Source of the DNA: Thamnidium elegans
Taxonomy: Eukaryota > Mucoromycota > Mucoromycetes > Mucorales > Mucoraceae
DNA length: 64,000 nt
Assembly: GCA_025201345.1 (NCBI GenBank)
Contig: JAIXMG010000038.1
Coordinates: 62,001-126,000, forward strand
Direction: 5' to 3'
Both the position numbers and the translations under genes were made by a program. Below, one piece after another: positions 12,991 through 24,932 of the stretch (the stretch's first letter is position 1; the number at the start of each line of letters is the position of its first letter). Below the pieces are notes generated by a model, which had not been told where the DNA came from, searched no databases, and saw only the letters and a program-made list of their open reading frames with translations.

Positions 12991-13245
12991 TTACAAAATT
13001 TGAGTTTTATAATTTACTCGGTTTTCTATCAAATGCAAGCTGCTACGATATCTATTATATCTCGAAGGATTTGAATCGATTCTTTCATTACAATGTAGTA
13101 GAGGTTTATATGGATCTTTTTCAAAGCAAAGGTCGACATCTTTAATGCTTCCTATTTTTCGTAGACAAATATCTACATTATATTCAGTGTATTCGAGGCA
13201 AAAAAAAATACATAGTGTTTGTTCTCTTGATATATTTTCAACCCT
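12991..13245 (-). pseudogene. Inverted paralogue of the orphan gene's first exon
   Basis: On the minus strand an open segment reads ISREQTLCIFFCLEY, then NVDIC and KDVDLCFEKDPYKP, ending in TAA at 12991. It aligns with ISKEEASCIFYCKEF, NVKTC and PDVDLCYKLYKSKE of the plus-strand gene at 11375. The codon matching that gene's start ATG is AAT here, so the copy seems to lack a start. Only the promoter and this exon are duplicated. The two copies are convergent, about 60 bp apart tail to tail. Confidence 0.6.
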
Positions 13246-13302
13246 AACAAATGTGTTTTAGCAGTGAAAAAACCCTGTTAAAAAAAAAAAAAAGTAAAAA
13301 AC

Positions 13303-13598
13303 TAAGCGGTGAAAAAGCCCAGTTGAAAAAAAAAACGTCTCAGCTCAGGGATCTCAATGGCTTCTCTCAGTGTTGGACCAGTTTTTCTTAAGCTTATTTC
13401 GTCTCACCGAAAATTTTGCCGTCCCACCAGAAAAAAATTGTGTCCAAATATTTATTCATGTACAGCGCAGTAGTATCTGGGATGGGATCAGATGTGTTTC
13501 CGCCTTCACGTGGCTGATCCTGTTAATATCAAAGTGTTATTTTTTATACATGTATACAAAGGTCTGCTTTGAGAATCAAAAGAAACCCAATTTAATTT
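13303..13598 (-). repeat. Inverted repeat, right arm
   Basis: Reverse-complement partner of 11105-11356, with an additional roughly 60 bp in its centre. On the minus strand it sits directly upstream of the paralogous exon at 12991-13245, as the left arm sits upstream of the orphan gene. Confidence 0.8.
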
Positions 13599-14292
13599 AA
13601 TAAAAGCTTAACTAAAAAGAAAAAAAAAGTATTTTAAAAAAAATATATACTTCCAACTCTAGACTACTACTACTACTAAATGTATAAAACTTTTGATTAA
13701 GCACATTTGACATGTTTCTTTCATTTGGATACTGTAGTTGTAGTTATTGGCAACTGTATTTTTTAGGCTAGATCTGTTAGTTCGTATACATACTTTAAAA
13801 ATGATTCCGCGTATAGTTAACTTGGTGATGAAATCAAAAACACTGTAATGATGATCATTGGTACGCTTAAAAAACACATACTGGAACTGTGAGTAGGTCA
13901 CAGTTAATTTATAAACATAGTTAATAATGCTTTTACGAATACTTTATTATTCTATGTTTCTTATTTTGGTTTTTAATAGTTACTGTTCTTCTTACTGCAG
14001 CAGCAGTTGTATACTTGTTTATTATATTTTCTTTTAGGTTACTTAAATCCTTGCTTCATTAATTGTAGATGTTGTCTTTAGTTGCTTCGTACCTTTAACA
14101 TCCCTTTGCTCACTATTATTCTACTAGATACAATTGTTTATGATCCGCACGCACCTTTTTATCATTCCTAAGTAGGCCAAATAAAAAATATTTTTTTTTT
14201 AGTTTTCATAGGTCAGGAAAAATACGTGACCGACTTCGGGAAAATAAAGTGGGGAAACCAGTACTGATTTTTTTTATATTTCTTTTTCTTTA
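13599..14292. other. Intergenic: promoter region of the TANGO6/Rtp1-like gene
   Basis: About 700 bp of AT-rich sequence. It does not contain the missing part of the ERV29-like relic, so the inverted repeat did not simply split that gene. Short CTA trinucleotide run at about 13665-13678. Confidence 0.5.
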
Positions 14293-17200
14293 ATGTCAAA
14301 ACACGAACAAGAAAAGACATTGTTAAGAGAGCACTTGGCAGAAGCTCACAAGTTAGTCGGAGAGAAAGTTGAAATCAAGGAAGAAGGTTTTCTTTTTCGT
14401 TTTTATTGTTTAATGAGTTTGATCCATTAGAAAAAAAAACTCATACTTTATTTAAAAAAAAAAAAGGATCTATTGAAGAAACGCTTGTGTCACGATTAGA
14501 CTATCTCGATATTAAATTCGACGAGAAAAATCCACGTAAAGCATTTGTAGATGAGTGTTTAAAAGTATTGATAAACATACAAACGAGTTTATTACAAGTA
14601 TGTTCTTCTGGAGGTATATATGCAATTATTTATATATATATATAATCACCATTACTTATATTCTTAATAGTGGATGAGACCGATAAAGATTATTTGGGTG
14701 TAAGAGATTTTAGATTAATTCATACTTTATTACAAGTCATTATATCTTGGGGATTCTATCCGTGTTTTTTACCTGGTGTTGGTGTACCTTTATCAAAAAG
14801 AGTCAAATCTGGTTATACCAACCACGGTAATTTTATTTATTACTTTCTTCCCTTTTTTCAGAACACTTACATATATTGCTTTATTATCAGAGTTGTTGTC
14901 AAAAGATGAGAATGAACAACAACATAAAGTATCTGTAGAAAGTCTTCATACCTTGTTAGAACTTACGACACCATTAGTAGATATTATATCTCAAAGTGAG
15001 AAAGTGCCCGAGAGTAAAAGTTATACAACTGTCGCTTCCATTCTCATGTCCCGTCATTTACCTGATCTCTATGCTGCCTTATTGGAATTAGCATATGCAC
15101 CCAATTCTGCTTTTCAACAACAACAACAACAACAACAACAGGAGACAGTGTATGATGTAACTGACCAATTAGAATCATTACCTTTAACACCTGGAAACAT
15201 GTTCCTTCGTCCGCAAGCCAAGAAACCTACAGGATTGTCACGAGAGGAAAGAGATAAATGTGCTCGTATGTTTATGTGGTTATTTGATCGTTCTGATCTT
15301 TCAAGAGCTATGGAGTCACTCATGTCCTTACTGGGTGCTTCTTCTAGTTTACATCCTATTCCCAACTGGCTTCGTACAATTTGTGGAAGATTTTTATCTC
15401 GAATTTTGTTAAAACCCAATGGTGTTTCCATTGTATTGGAATTTACTATTGGTCATGTTGATCAATGTAAGATATAATGAGAGAGAGAAAAAGAAAAAGT
15501 TTTTTTTTTCTCATTATTTTTTTATTATTTTTTAGTGCAATTGGCACAATTAGAAAGTATTTCCAAATTAATTTTATCGGTACCACAACAAATGACTTCA
15601 ATCGAAAGCTATTATGCAATCATTGCACCTCAATTACTTGATTTACTTGAAAAGGAACCACCTCAATCACCTACTAGTCAAGCCGTGACCTTTATTATAG
15701 GCCGAATTATTGGTAAGCATGCCAGTCTTGCCAAAATTTACATTGTAGATAAGATTGTAGGACCATTACTCTCAGCGTGGCACAGAGAAAAATACGATGA
15801 CGGAGAGGGTACAGTGGATCGAATTAATTTAACAGAAGACGAACTGACGACTTTATTACATACATTACATCGAGTTATGATTGGAGGAGAGCCTTCACCT
15901 GTAGTGATCCAAACATTTTTATCTTCTTCTATCCCTTGTTTGTATCACTTGTATGAATTCACGGTTCATTCTAAATCGGGATTGAGAGAAACTGTTTTGG
16001 ATTTACTGTCAACTTATTTCCGTATTACCACAACTGCAGACGCGATTCGTGAATTAAAATGTATCTTGCTTAACAGAGTAGATTTAAGTGGCGCACGTGT
16101 GGCATATTTTGCACCAGGCCCCTCAGGAGGTGTTGTGTTACGATTAAGGAAGTAAGCATCAATAAAAACAATAAACATACTAGTTACTAATAATAATAAA
16201 AAAGATCACCCAAGATGTTGGCTGGTAATGAGTTACCTATTCATGCAGGTATTCTTGTTTCCTTTCTTCAAACCATGGATAATGCTGATTTGTGCGGTGA
16301 TTTCTTTGTATTTTTATTAAACGAATACTCTTCATTACAATCCAATCGTACAGATCCAAAAGTGTAAGTTACAAACTAGTATTATTTTAGTTAATGATTT
16401 ATTTACACTTTTTTCTCTTTTTTTAAATAGAATTTTATTAACTTTACACTTAATTATGGGAATGTTGGATACCCTGGGTCCTACTATTCTTGGTAAGCCT
16501 ACTCAAATTATTTCTTTTGCAACAAATATTGTCAATGATCACGTGGAAAGATTAATGACGCCTAAACATAAACATGAAAAGAAGAAGGCGTCCAATGGAT
16601 TCCCAGATATTGCAAACATTGTGGATAAAGATGAAATGGAGGCAATAGAAGAAGCTCATGATGAACAGTTTTCTATTGAAGATGATTTTGAGTCTTTAAT
16701 TTTAGCTATTAATTTACTTCGAGCTGTAATGCACGGTAACAAAAAAAAGTTTATATTGATTGAACTGCACGCTAAACCCTCCCCCCCCCTTTTTTTTCTT
16801 CTTCTTAGAAAACGACCAGTTAAGTGATCAAGCGATTAAATTGTTACAATCATCTATGGAACCGCTTAAAAAACTAGAAAATCATCCACTTGAATTAGTT
16901 GGAGAATCGGTCAATGAAGTATTATTAGCAATACAATCCTATCTATCAGCCCAAAAAATGTCTAATATGAAGCATAAACCATCTGCTTCTATCGAAGTCT
17001 CCAAAGAGAAATACCGTGAAGCTATGAAATCATTACAAGATGATTTATTACCAATTCGTGCATACGGTATGGGTATGTTGAAAGAAATGGTGTTGGCCAA
17101 GGACCCACTTGTTTCATCTGGTGAGGGATTAAATCAAGTATTGGATATTTTTGTACGACTAGTACAAGATGAAGATAGTTACATTTACTTGAATGCAGTA

Positions 17201-17645
17201 AAAGGTTTATCTGCTTTAACTGATGCTTATGGAAATCAAATCATTAAGAAATTAGGTGATATTTATAGTGATAATAATCAAAAATTAGATAATCGTTTAA
17301 GAATTGGTGAAGCTTTATTACAAACTATTCAAAGATGTGGTACTGCTTTGGGAAAATATGGTAAAAAAAAAATGATATGTTTTTATAAGAATGTGTGTGC
17401 TATCACTACAAAAAAAAATTAACCTTTATTGTTAAAAGTAAATACCTTGATAAAGCCACTTGAAACAGTTTTAGCTAGACGTGAAGAAGATATCAACTTG
17501 AGAGTGTCTGCTTTATCTTTGCTTAGTATGGCGTGCCAAACATGTCCGATTGCGCTTTCTTCACAAATGAGTGAATTGATAGATTGGGTTTTGAATATTC
17601 TAGAAATTGAAAAAGCACCTGAAGTCCGTAGAGGTAACAAAAATA

Positions 17646-17680
<35 letters not shown>

Positions 17681-17944
17681 AAAGTTTTCAATCTCACACA
17701 CACAATTATATTAGCTGCTACCGTGTTAATTTTATCTCTTTTTAGAGGATTAGCAGCACAAACTTTATATGAGTATCCCACCGAAAGTTTAAGAAGAACA
17801 TATCGTACTTTAAAATACATTGAAGACACGGATCTTGATGATCTTACTCGTTATCAAGCAAGAGTTGCTTTAAGCGATTTAGATGATATTATGCGGGGGG
17901 AAATATTTAAAAATCAAAAATCAAATTCTGTCAAATACGTGTGA
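14293..17944 (+). CDS. TANGO6/Rtp1-like RNA polymerase II assembly and nuclear import factor
   Basis: Large alpha-helical HEAT-like protein. Yeast Rtp1 helps assemble RNA polymerase II and bring it into the nucleus; the animal relative is TANGO6/TMCO7. Ten exons sum to 998 codons: 14293-14386, 14467-14613, 14671-14826, 14891-15466, 15536-16151, 16205-16363, 16431-16735, 16809-17360, 17439-17633, 17748-17944. The C-terminal RTP1_C1-type region (LPIRAYGMGMLKEMV, VRLVQDEDSYIYLNAVKGL) is in exon 8 and the RTP1_C2-type region (INLRVSALSLLSMAC) in exon 9. An eight-glutamine run encoded by CAA repeats (about 15116-15139) interrupts an otherwise helical part. The first intron uses an unusual GTTTTC donor. 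The ninth intron holds a poly-A tract of about 30 bp. Confidence 0.85.
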
Positions 17945-17999
17945 ATTTTTTTATTTTTTAAAATAAATAAATACTGTAACAATATTTTTTTTTAATATA

Positions 18000-18031
<32 letters not shown>

Positions 18032-18033
18032 AA

Positions 18034-18072
<39 letters not shown>

Positions 18073-18211
18073 ATAAAATACATATATCATAGGTATAGGG
18101 TTTTATGCTTTGGGTTGTCGAAGGTTGAAAATGAAGAAATTATTACAGTGTAAGTTTTGACTTTGATATGCGGTTTTGAAAAATATATTAATAAAGAGAA
18201 TGAATGGCGTT
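17945..18211. repeat. Microsatellites in the 3' flank: (TA)n and (AAT)n
   Basis: Between the convergent Rtp1-like gene and the CxxC gene. AT dinucleotide tracts at about 17995-18010 and 18037-18065 flank an AAT run at about 18009-18030. No gene is seen. Confidence 0.8.
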
Positions 18212-18529
18212 TTAATCTTCCATCATGTTTCGTGTTGTTGGTGACCAATAAATGTTTGAAATAACAAAACTTTCTTTATCAGTACTATCGTCACTCTCTG
18301 GCACAAAGTCTTGAAGAGTCCATTGTGAAGGATGGACACCACTTCGAGGGCAATTATTCTAAATAATGATAAAGAGAGAGAGAGAGAGAGATTAGTATAC
18401 AATCAACACAATCAACACAAAACAAAAAAAAAACAAAAAAAAAAACTATTATAAACATACACTATGATCAGGCATCCATTGACCACATAACTCACAAGTA
18501 GCAGGGCAAATCATAATAGAAGGAAACAT
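18212..18529 (-). CDS. Small CxxC protein of unknown function
   Basis: Two exons (18529-18461 and 18358-18212) joined by an intron with a canonical GTATGT donor and TTTAG acceptor, in phase 0, give 71 aa. The first exon carries C-P-A-T-C-E-L-C-G-Q-W-M-P-D-H. With the following N-N-C this could bind one zinc ion (Cys/His cluster within residues 9-26). The second exon is acidic and ends IYWSPTTRNMMED. Clean splice phase and no internal stop support a real gene, but the product is not recognised. It is convergent with the Rtp1-like gene. Confidence 0.5.
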
Positions 18530-21500
18530 TTTCTTTTTAAAAAAAAAGTTAAAAAAGAAAAGAAGAGTTACCAAAAAAAAAAAAATAGGGTTTTTATATT
18601 CCAAAACTTTACTGTATAAAATATGTGTGTAATGCATTGTGATCCCCTTAAGATAATATTACACATCTGACTGTTTTTTACCAAATATATCACTTACTTT
18701 TTTACACTCGATGTTTGTGTAGTTATGCATTATATTTACATTAATATATAAATATATACATTTAGTGCGTGTGTAGGGACTACAAGTAACCTTTCCTTAT
18801 TTTAATTATTTAATCTTCACAGTCACTCCTAATCATGGCAATACTTAGTACGCTTTTTTTTTCTTTAACCACATAATAACTTTATGTTTTCTCCTTTTTT
18901 ACATATATAAAGATTCCCCCCCCCCCCTTTTTTTTTGGATACTGTATGACTCACTTACCATATATATTACAACATATTATACACGCTTTTTTCTATTATT
19001 ATTATTCTTTTTTGTATCAACTGAACATATTTATCAGATCTTATTGTTAATTAATGAGTGATCAAACAGTTAAGGTATATTTTATATCACCCGAGTTTCA
19101 TCAGCTGTCATGTCAACATCATCTGTCATTTTTATACGGTATACCAATGAATAGGTTATGCTTCACAAAGGGGCCAATCAAATTATTTATTTTTTAAAAC
19201 TCAACTTATTTTGTAACCAAGAGAATTTAAAATACACATGTGTGGGCGTCTATAGTGCGTGTTAAATTCCTTAGAGTCATTCGCAACAAGCTTGAAAGTT
19301 GTATTCAAAATAGGTGTTATCCCCATAGCTGGCGTATGTATAAAAAAAAACTTTATATATATTGACGTACTTGTAAGGTAAACAGTTAAAAACAAACATT
19401 GAATTCTTTTTTTTTTAAAAAAAACGAAGTACATGACCATAAAATGATATCATCATAGTGACAACACTACGAAAACTATATATAGAGAAATTGCAATTAG
19501 AGAGGGTTTGGGTAATCTCTAGTCCAGGAAAGCAAGTTTTTTTTTTTTTTTTGTACCGTGTACCTGAAATTGGTATTTTTCTTAAAACAAAGCTCATTAG
19601 ATCTACCTATCAAATCAAATACCGATAATTCATTAATAGAAGTACTACTTTATAAACACATCTTTGGTTATACCCTCGTGATTTCGTATCAAACTCTTGT
19701 GCTAAAATAGACTACAGTACTTTTTACGGCACTTAAAACTTTTGTTTAATCCAATAACTCACGCAAAAAAAATTTAGAAGTTATTAAACCCCCCGCCCCC
19801 CGCCCCCACGAGAAGTAGTTATATTAATCTTTTGACGAGGACTTTTTATTATATAGTTTAAGGAGAGAGTCATATTTCTTATTTTGTATCCTCATGCCTA
19901 AATAATCAAATAGTCGAATTTCATTAGTTTATCGTGTCCAAAATTTATTGGTGTTGATATCAATAAAATTCTGACCTACTTTGTAATTTTTTCTAGGGAG
20001 GCAATATATCAGAACAAATACTTGGTAAATATTGAAATGTAGATTATAAACCAACTGTTGAATTTATGGATTCTATTAAACAGGGCTTGGTTAGTGAAAA
20101 TAATATTACTGGCGTCTTTTCTCAAGACATCTTATGGGTCATATTAAGTTTCGCATTTATATGCAGGTTGTGACAATGTACAGTCTTTGTAACTCATTGG
20201 GACATCGAAAGAGAAAACAAATACAGGTAGTCGATATTAGCAGCGTAAGGAAATTGTTATTGTGAGTCTAACGAAACTTTGTTGAGGAGCACCACAGAAA
20301 GAAAAAGGCTGGCACTTTTACAAGGTAGATTAAACAAACTTATTAGGCCAATGCAAATTGAAACTTTTTTTAACACGAAACAATTGGATAATGGAATAAA
20401 TTGGTACCGTGAGCATTGTAGAATGTTTCAATATGATCTAAATTTGTAATTTTATATATAAATATATTCGTGACACATTTCATTGTATGTAGATTACAAT
20501 GAATGCACATTTGAAGTGTGTTTTCCACTAAAAAAAAAAAAATAGATTTTACTAGCTCGTCTGGGTACCTCTTTTTTTTTTTTAAAAAAAAAAGTATTGA
20601 AAATCATAAAAAAGAAATTGCTTCATTTCTCCCTCTTTACAAATGATCGTCTCTATGACAACCAAGATTTTATACGTTACAAGTAGTACAAGCGGATTGA
20701 AAGCGGAAATTGAAGCTTCACTTGGGAACCAGGCACCCGTTTAAACGAGTAAAAAAAGCAACGAATAGCTTTCTTCCTTTGTCTGCTGATATACAGGCAT
20801 ATTTTGTAACTATCAACTTCTTTTTTTGAAAATGAATACTCGTTTCATCTATTATTTCTTTGTAACCTCAAAAATTAATTTATATTTTAAACCAGAAAAA
20901 AAATAAAGACTTTGAAAGAGAAAAAGAAAGAAAGAAAGGTGTGTATTATACAAAACAAAAACAAAAAAGCTTAACCTTAATAAATTATTGGCATACGGCA
21001 TAAAGTGATGTAATAGTTGCTCATGCATCTAGTAGATAGTTATAAGAATGTCTTCTTTTTACTTGGCACTTTTATTATAAAATTCGTGTATATAGTTTTG
21101 TCATAAACATGCAGCTCAATCAGGAGCGCCTATTCCTGTTATTTTGTATTTGATCGACTATTTATGCTGATCATTCATTCTAAAATACCTTTTTTGTATA
21201 AAGTAATATCTTTTTTTTCTTTTTTAAAAAAAAAGACATACCTTGGTAAAATAAGGAGGATAATTTATTGTCTTCAAACAACAAAGTATATTTAAATGGA
21301 TTGTTTTCAAATTCTGTATGTATATTGTTTACTAAATAACAATGAAAACTTTTTTTTTTATCGCAGTGATCAAAACATTTGACTACATGATTGAACTGTG
21401 TGCCCTTCCTTTATCAGAAAAAAAAACAGCCTGAATTTCTTGATCATACAGCTTGTTATTTCACTCAATTCGTGTTTATAGTTGTTACGAAATAAAATTC

Positions 21501-22024
21501 ATGAGTCCATTATAATTGTTTACGTTTAGAAAAAACTTAGTCTGCTAGTAGAAACGTGAGGGGAAGATCCTTGGTTTGTTTATATTTTCGAATTGTTTTC
21601 ATAACAAGCTTCTTAGAATTACACAAATGTTTATTATTTAAACACGCTTCATGTTACTTTAGGGTCTTTTTTTTTTGTTTGGCGGGAGAAAACTCTCAAA
21701 AGAATCCAATTAAAGGGTTTTTTTTTGGTGAGGTAACAAGGTTAAATCGCATCCATCAAATCATACATTTTTTTTCAATCGACGTACACTGGCCTCAACG
21801 CACAATTGTAAAACAGAACAATGCATCAACAACGTTCTAAAAAATTGCTTATCACGACCACTGTGTATACTTTGTTAAATGCCAAGCGGCGTTTCACACT
21901 GTGTGGCACCCTGATCACTTGGTATACATTTATACATATATCAATTCTGTTGCTTAGATAAAGTTTACAAATTTGGGGAGTGGAGCTCAAATTCCGCTTA
22001 CATTGAAGTTTTTTTTAACTGTAT

Positions 22025-22069
<45 letters not shown>

Positions 22070-22851
22070 CTAAATATGTGCTAAATATTGTTTCAATATT
22101 GAATATATTTACCTGTACAGCTTATAACTGTTGTTTGGATGCATACTGCGTCGCCAATTATGATATATCCTTTTTTGTTTTTTAGGCTTAGATCTTGATC
22201 CCCCTTTATGACGCATAAAATAGTTGATATACGTGTCTTGTGAGTGAATAACCAATAAAAACTCCTTACATAAAATATATATGGTTATTGCGCAGTGTTA
22301 TTATAATTAATAATGACTTTGTTTCTTAAAAAAAGTTTACACCATGACCTAGATAACTTGGAATGTGCCGGAATACTTGGTCAATTGCTTCCATTTATAT
22401 GTATGACCCAAATCTTAGCGATATTTTACACGTAAAACAATTGATAATATCAAACATGTATTATTAATGAGTTCCATAATACTTGTAACAAAGCACGTAC
22501 CATCTGTCAACTAAATACAATATAGAAAAACAATCTTCTATTTTTTTTGTCCCTCATTGCAACACATATCTTTTTTTTTTTAGAGTGGCGATGCATATTG
22601 TGTATCCGATTGACAACGTGAGGGCAACATTAAAGCTAAGTCTATACGTGTAGACACGCTGGTTTCTTTGGGTTTAAAAATAGGATTATATATACACTGT
22701 GCCACTGGAGGTTAATACCTGCTACACAATCTGTCTTTTTATCATCTGGTTCCAGCAATCAAAAATGGGTATTATGTATCACAAAGAGCGCAGTTTTTTT
22801 TTCAGAACCAAGAAAATTGGATATGATCCCCTTACTATATGTTGTTATCTC
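18530..22851. other. Gene-poor intergenic region with decayed coding traces
   Basis: 4.3 kb without a supportable gene. Near 20040-20170 a short open stretch (YKPTVEFMDSIKQG, then NITGVFSQDILWVI) looks like old coding sequence, broken by stops on either side. A cytosine-rich block CCCCCCGCCCCCCGCCCCC sits at about 19790-19808, and a C-run at 18914-18927. A poly-A tract lies at about 22030-22064. No transposon termini or tRNA genes were recognised. Confidence 0.5.
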
Positions 22852-22864
22852 GTTGCGTAGCAAC
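22852..22864. promoter_or_regulatory. RFX X-box-like palindrome upstream of the WWE gene
   Basis: GTTGCGTAGCAAC, two perfect inverted half-sites GTTGC/GCAAC with a 3-bp spacer, 162 bp upstream of the WWE start codon and followed closely by TGACGCAAC. This matches the general form of RFX-family sites (GTTRCC-N-GGYAAC). Function is inferred only. Confidence 0.35.
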
Positions 22865-23025
22865 CGAAAATGACGCAACACAGGAGAGAAGTCCAGATGG
22901 ACAAAGGCCTACAATTACAAATTATAAATATATATATAGCATTTTTTTTTTTGCATTATTCACTTTTTCTTTTTTTTTTAATTTATTTACTTTCTCTCTC
23001 TCTCTCTTTCTCTCTCTAATAAAAA

Positions 23026-23232
23026 ATGGCAGCCGAATGGGTATACGCTTCCGGATCTGCTTGGGTTTCATTTGACGCAGCAACACAACAAATCATTGAA
23101 TCTTTATGGACAAGAGATCAAGCAACTTGGATTAATTCAAGGTCTTTTCGAGGACCTGTCTACGTAGATACATCTGAAATGGTTATCTTGTATGGTCCCT
23201 ATTCCTACACAATCGCTAGGGTATCATCTTAG
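23026..23232 (+). CDS. Solo WWE-domain protein
   Basis: A single exon of 68 codons. The whole protein looks like one WWE fold: an opening E-W-V-Y, then W-V-S-F-D (the second conserved aromatic strand), a helix ATQQIIESLW, then VYVDTSEMVI and a closing Y-S-Y-T-I-A-R. In known proteins WWE domains bind ADP-ribose chains or sit next to ubiquitin-ligase and PARP modules; here nothing is attached. The upstream region is pyrimidine-rich (CT repeat at about 22993-23014) with A-rich context at the ATG. Assignment rests on the pattern of aromatic residues, so a profile search is needed to settle it. Confidence 0.6.
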   Translation: MAAEWVYASGSAWVSFDAATQQIIESLWTRDQATWINSRSFRGPVYVDTSEMVILYGPYSYTIARVSS

Positions 23233-23706
23233 TTGATTACCTCAAAGAAATGAAACAACCCAAGTATGCTTAAATATTTTACATACTGGAATTAAGCGAT
23301 TGGATTTATTATTACGTACATAATTCTATTAGACTTTTTTATTTATTTATTTATCGTTCATTAAAAAAATAATGACACACTACTTTTCACGTACCTTTAT
23401 GCAACGTTAAAACAAAACAAAAAAGGAGCCTGATACCTATACTGTATCACAGTTGGGTGGGCCCCATTTGAGTCTTGGTAACAAGTATTCTTACACACAG
23501 CAGTTGCTTTAAGAAGAACAGTATCCTGTTGCATGGGCATAAAAGAAAACAAAAGCACTAAAAAAACAGGATAATATATGAATGTAAGACATAGGCTCCT
23601 TTAAAAAGTATTCATATATAAAAGAAAAGTAATTACTGGTATACATAGTAAAAGAGAAGCGATTTTTCTACTCATGTGATATATTTAATCATTTTGATAT
23701 AAACAC
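23233..23706. repeat. Intergenic with a short inverted repeat and a dispersed repeat end
   Basis: Contains AAAGGAGCCT at about 23422-23431, inverted as AGGCTCCTTT at about 23592-23601, enclosing roughly 180 bp. Inside, about 23433-23478 (ACCTATACTGTATCACAGT then TGGGTGGGCCCCATTTGAG) resembles two segments at 37011-37135. Possibly a small non-autonomous element; no target-site duplication could be confirmed. Confidence 0.4.
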
Positions 23707-24001
23707 ATGTCTACCAATAAAACAAACTCTCTTCAATTACCTAATGCCAATAAAACCAACGATATATTACCGCCGGCTACACCCGCTATACCCACCGTAG
23801 AAGTACCTAAACTAGAAGTAGAAAAGAAAAAAGAAAAAACTGCAATGAGTTTTATTTATTTATTTTTTTTTTTTTTTTTTTTTTTGCACAATAAAAAACT
23901 GTTGGCTTTAGCAACAGAAAAGTTTGTAGCTGATAACTATAGCTACAGACGAATTTACATATTCTAAAGTAAGACAGGAAATAGGAAGTAAGGCAAGGTA
24001 A
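23707..24001 (+). pseudogene. Broken TAF10 copy
   Basis: Starts with a plausible low-complexity N-terminus (MSTNKTNSLQLPN, then proline-rich and lysine-rich). After a T-run of about 20 bp it resumes as KKLLALATEKFVAD, the signature helix of TAF10, a histone-fold subunit of TFIID and SAGA. In TAF10 about 35-40 residues (the YTP-IPDAVT-YYL block) normally lie before that helix and are missing here. Just after FVAD about four extra bases shift the frame; the continuation D-E-F-T-Y-S-K-V-R-Q-E-I is readable one frame over and stops at 23999. The expected C-terminal helix is not found. Internal deletion plus frameshift argues for a pseudogene; a functional TAF10 must be elsewhere. Confidence 0.6.
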
Positions 24002-24932
24002 ACCTAAAAAAAAAAATCACATACTCAGAGATATATATATATAAATAAACCTTTATACTTTAACCAAAAGTACTTTGATAACAAATTAGATGGTATTGAA
24101 GTAAAATAGTCTTTTAGCATAGCCGAGATACAAGTATATACGTGACAAACCTGTTCGTAGAACGTTTTTCTAATCCAGAATAAGGAAGTCTAGCTCTACA
24201 TATACCCTAACGTACAATTATGATTAGGGAGAGGATGAGTAGATATTTATGTATAAAGAACATCAATTGACATGCGGCGATACCTACACAAAAACTGCTA
24301 ATCCTAAGCAGTAAATAATATCACATTTTACCAGAATTACATCATAAAAAAATTGTGTTGCTTGAGGGTATATTTTAGGATATTGGACTTTAGAAACAGT
24401 GGTTTAACTGCTTCCCTTTCTTACCAATTAACTTTTTGCATATTTCTTTCTTTTTTTTTTAATAGTTAATAAATCAAATTTTGCATCTTAGTCTTTAATG
24501 CATATAATCTTTACATTGTAATCACATACACAAACACTTCCACATTAATTTTAGGTTTATATATGTGTAAATATGTTTTTACCATCTCTCTTTTTTTTTT
24601 TTACTACAAATCTTACGCAAATAAACTTTTTTTTTAAAGTTTTTTGATGCAATTTTCTTATCTGAAAAAATAATAAAGTATAAAGGAATACTACAGAACT
24701 AAGTATATTATAGCAACATACATTACTTTAATGTAGCTAATATTAACTAATATAACTTGTCCGTTTATAAACGCGTATACGATTGTGGTAGTAACAAATA
24801 AATATGCTAGTGACCTGGATATACAATTATCCTCTAAAAAAAATAGAAAAAAAATGCAACGAAATCCTTTTTATTTTTATCCTTTTTTATTGTTTCTGCA
24901 ACAACAACAACAACAACAACAAAAATATTATA
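24002..24932. other. Intergenic: promoter region of beclin gene
   Basis: 930 AT-rich bp with several T-runs and a CAA repeat (about 24900-24920) in the leader just before the beclin ATG. I see no gene in it. Confidence 0.5.

Noticed and set aside
11105..13598. Inverted arms as ends of a DNA transposon
   Set aside because: The similarity continues into the coding exon and the arms differ by a central insertion, which fits gene duplication better than terminal repeats. Not fully excluded.
15114..15431. Minus ORF with poly-cysteine end
   Set aside because: Antisense of the CAA glutamine run in the Rtp1-like gene.
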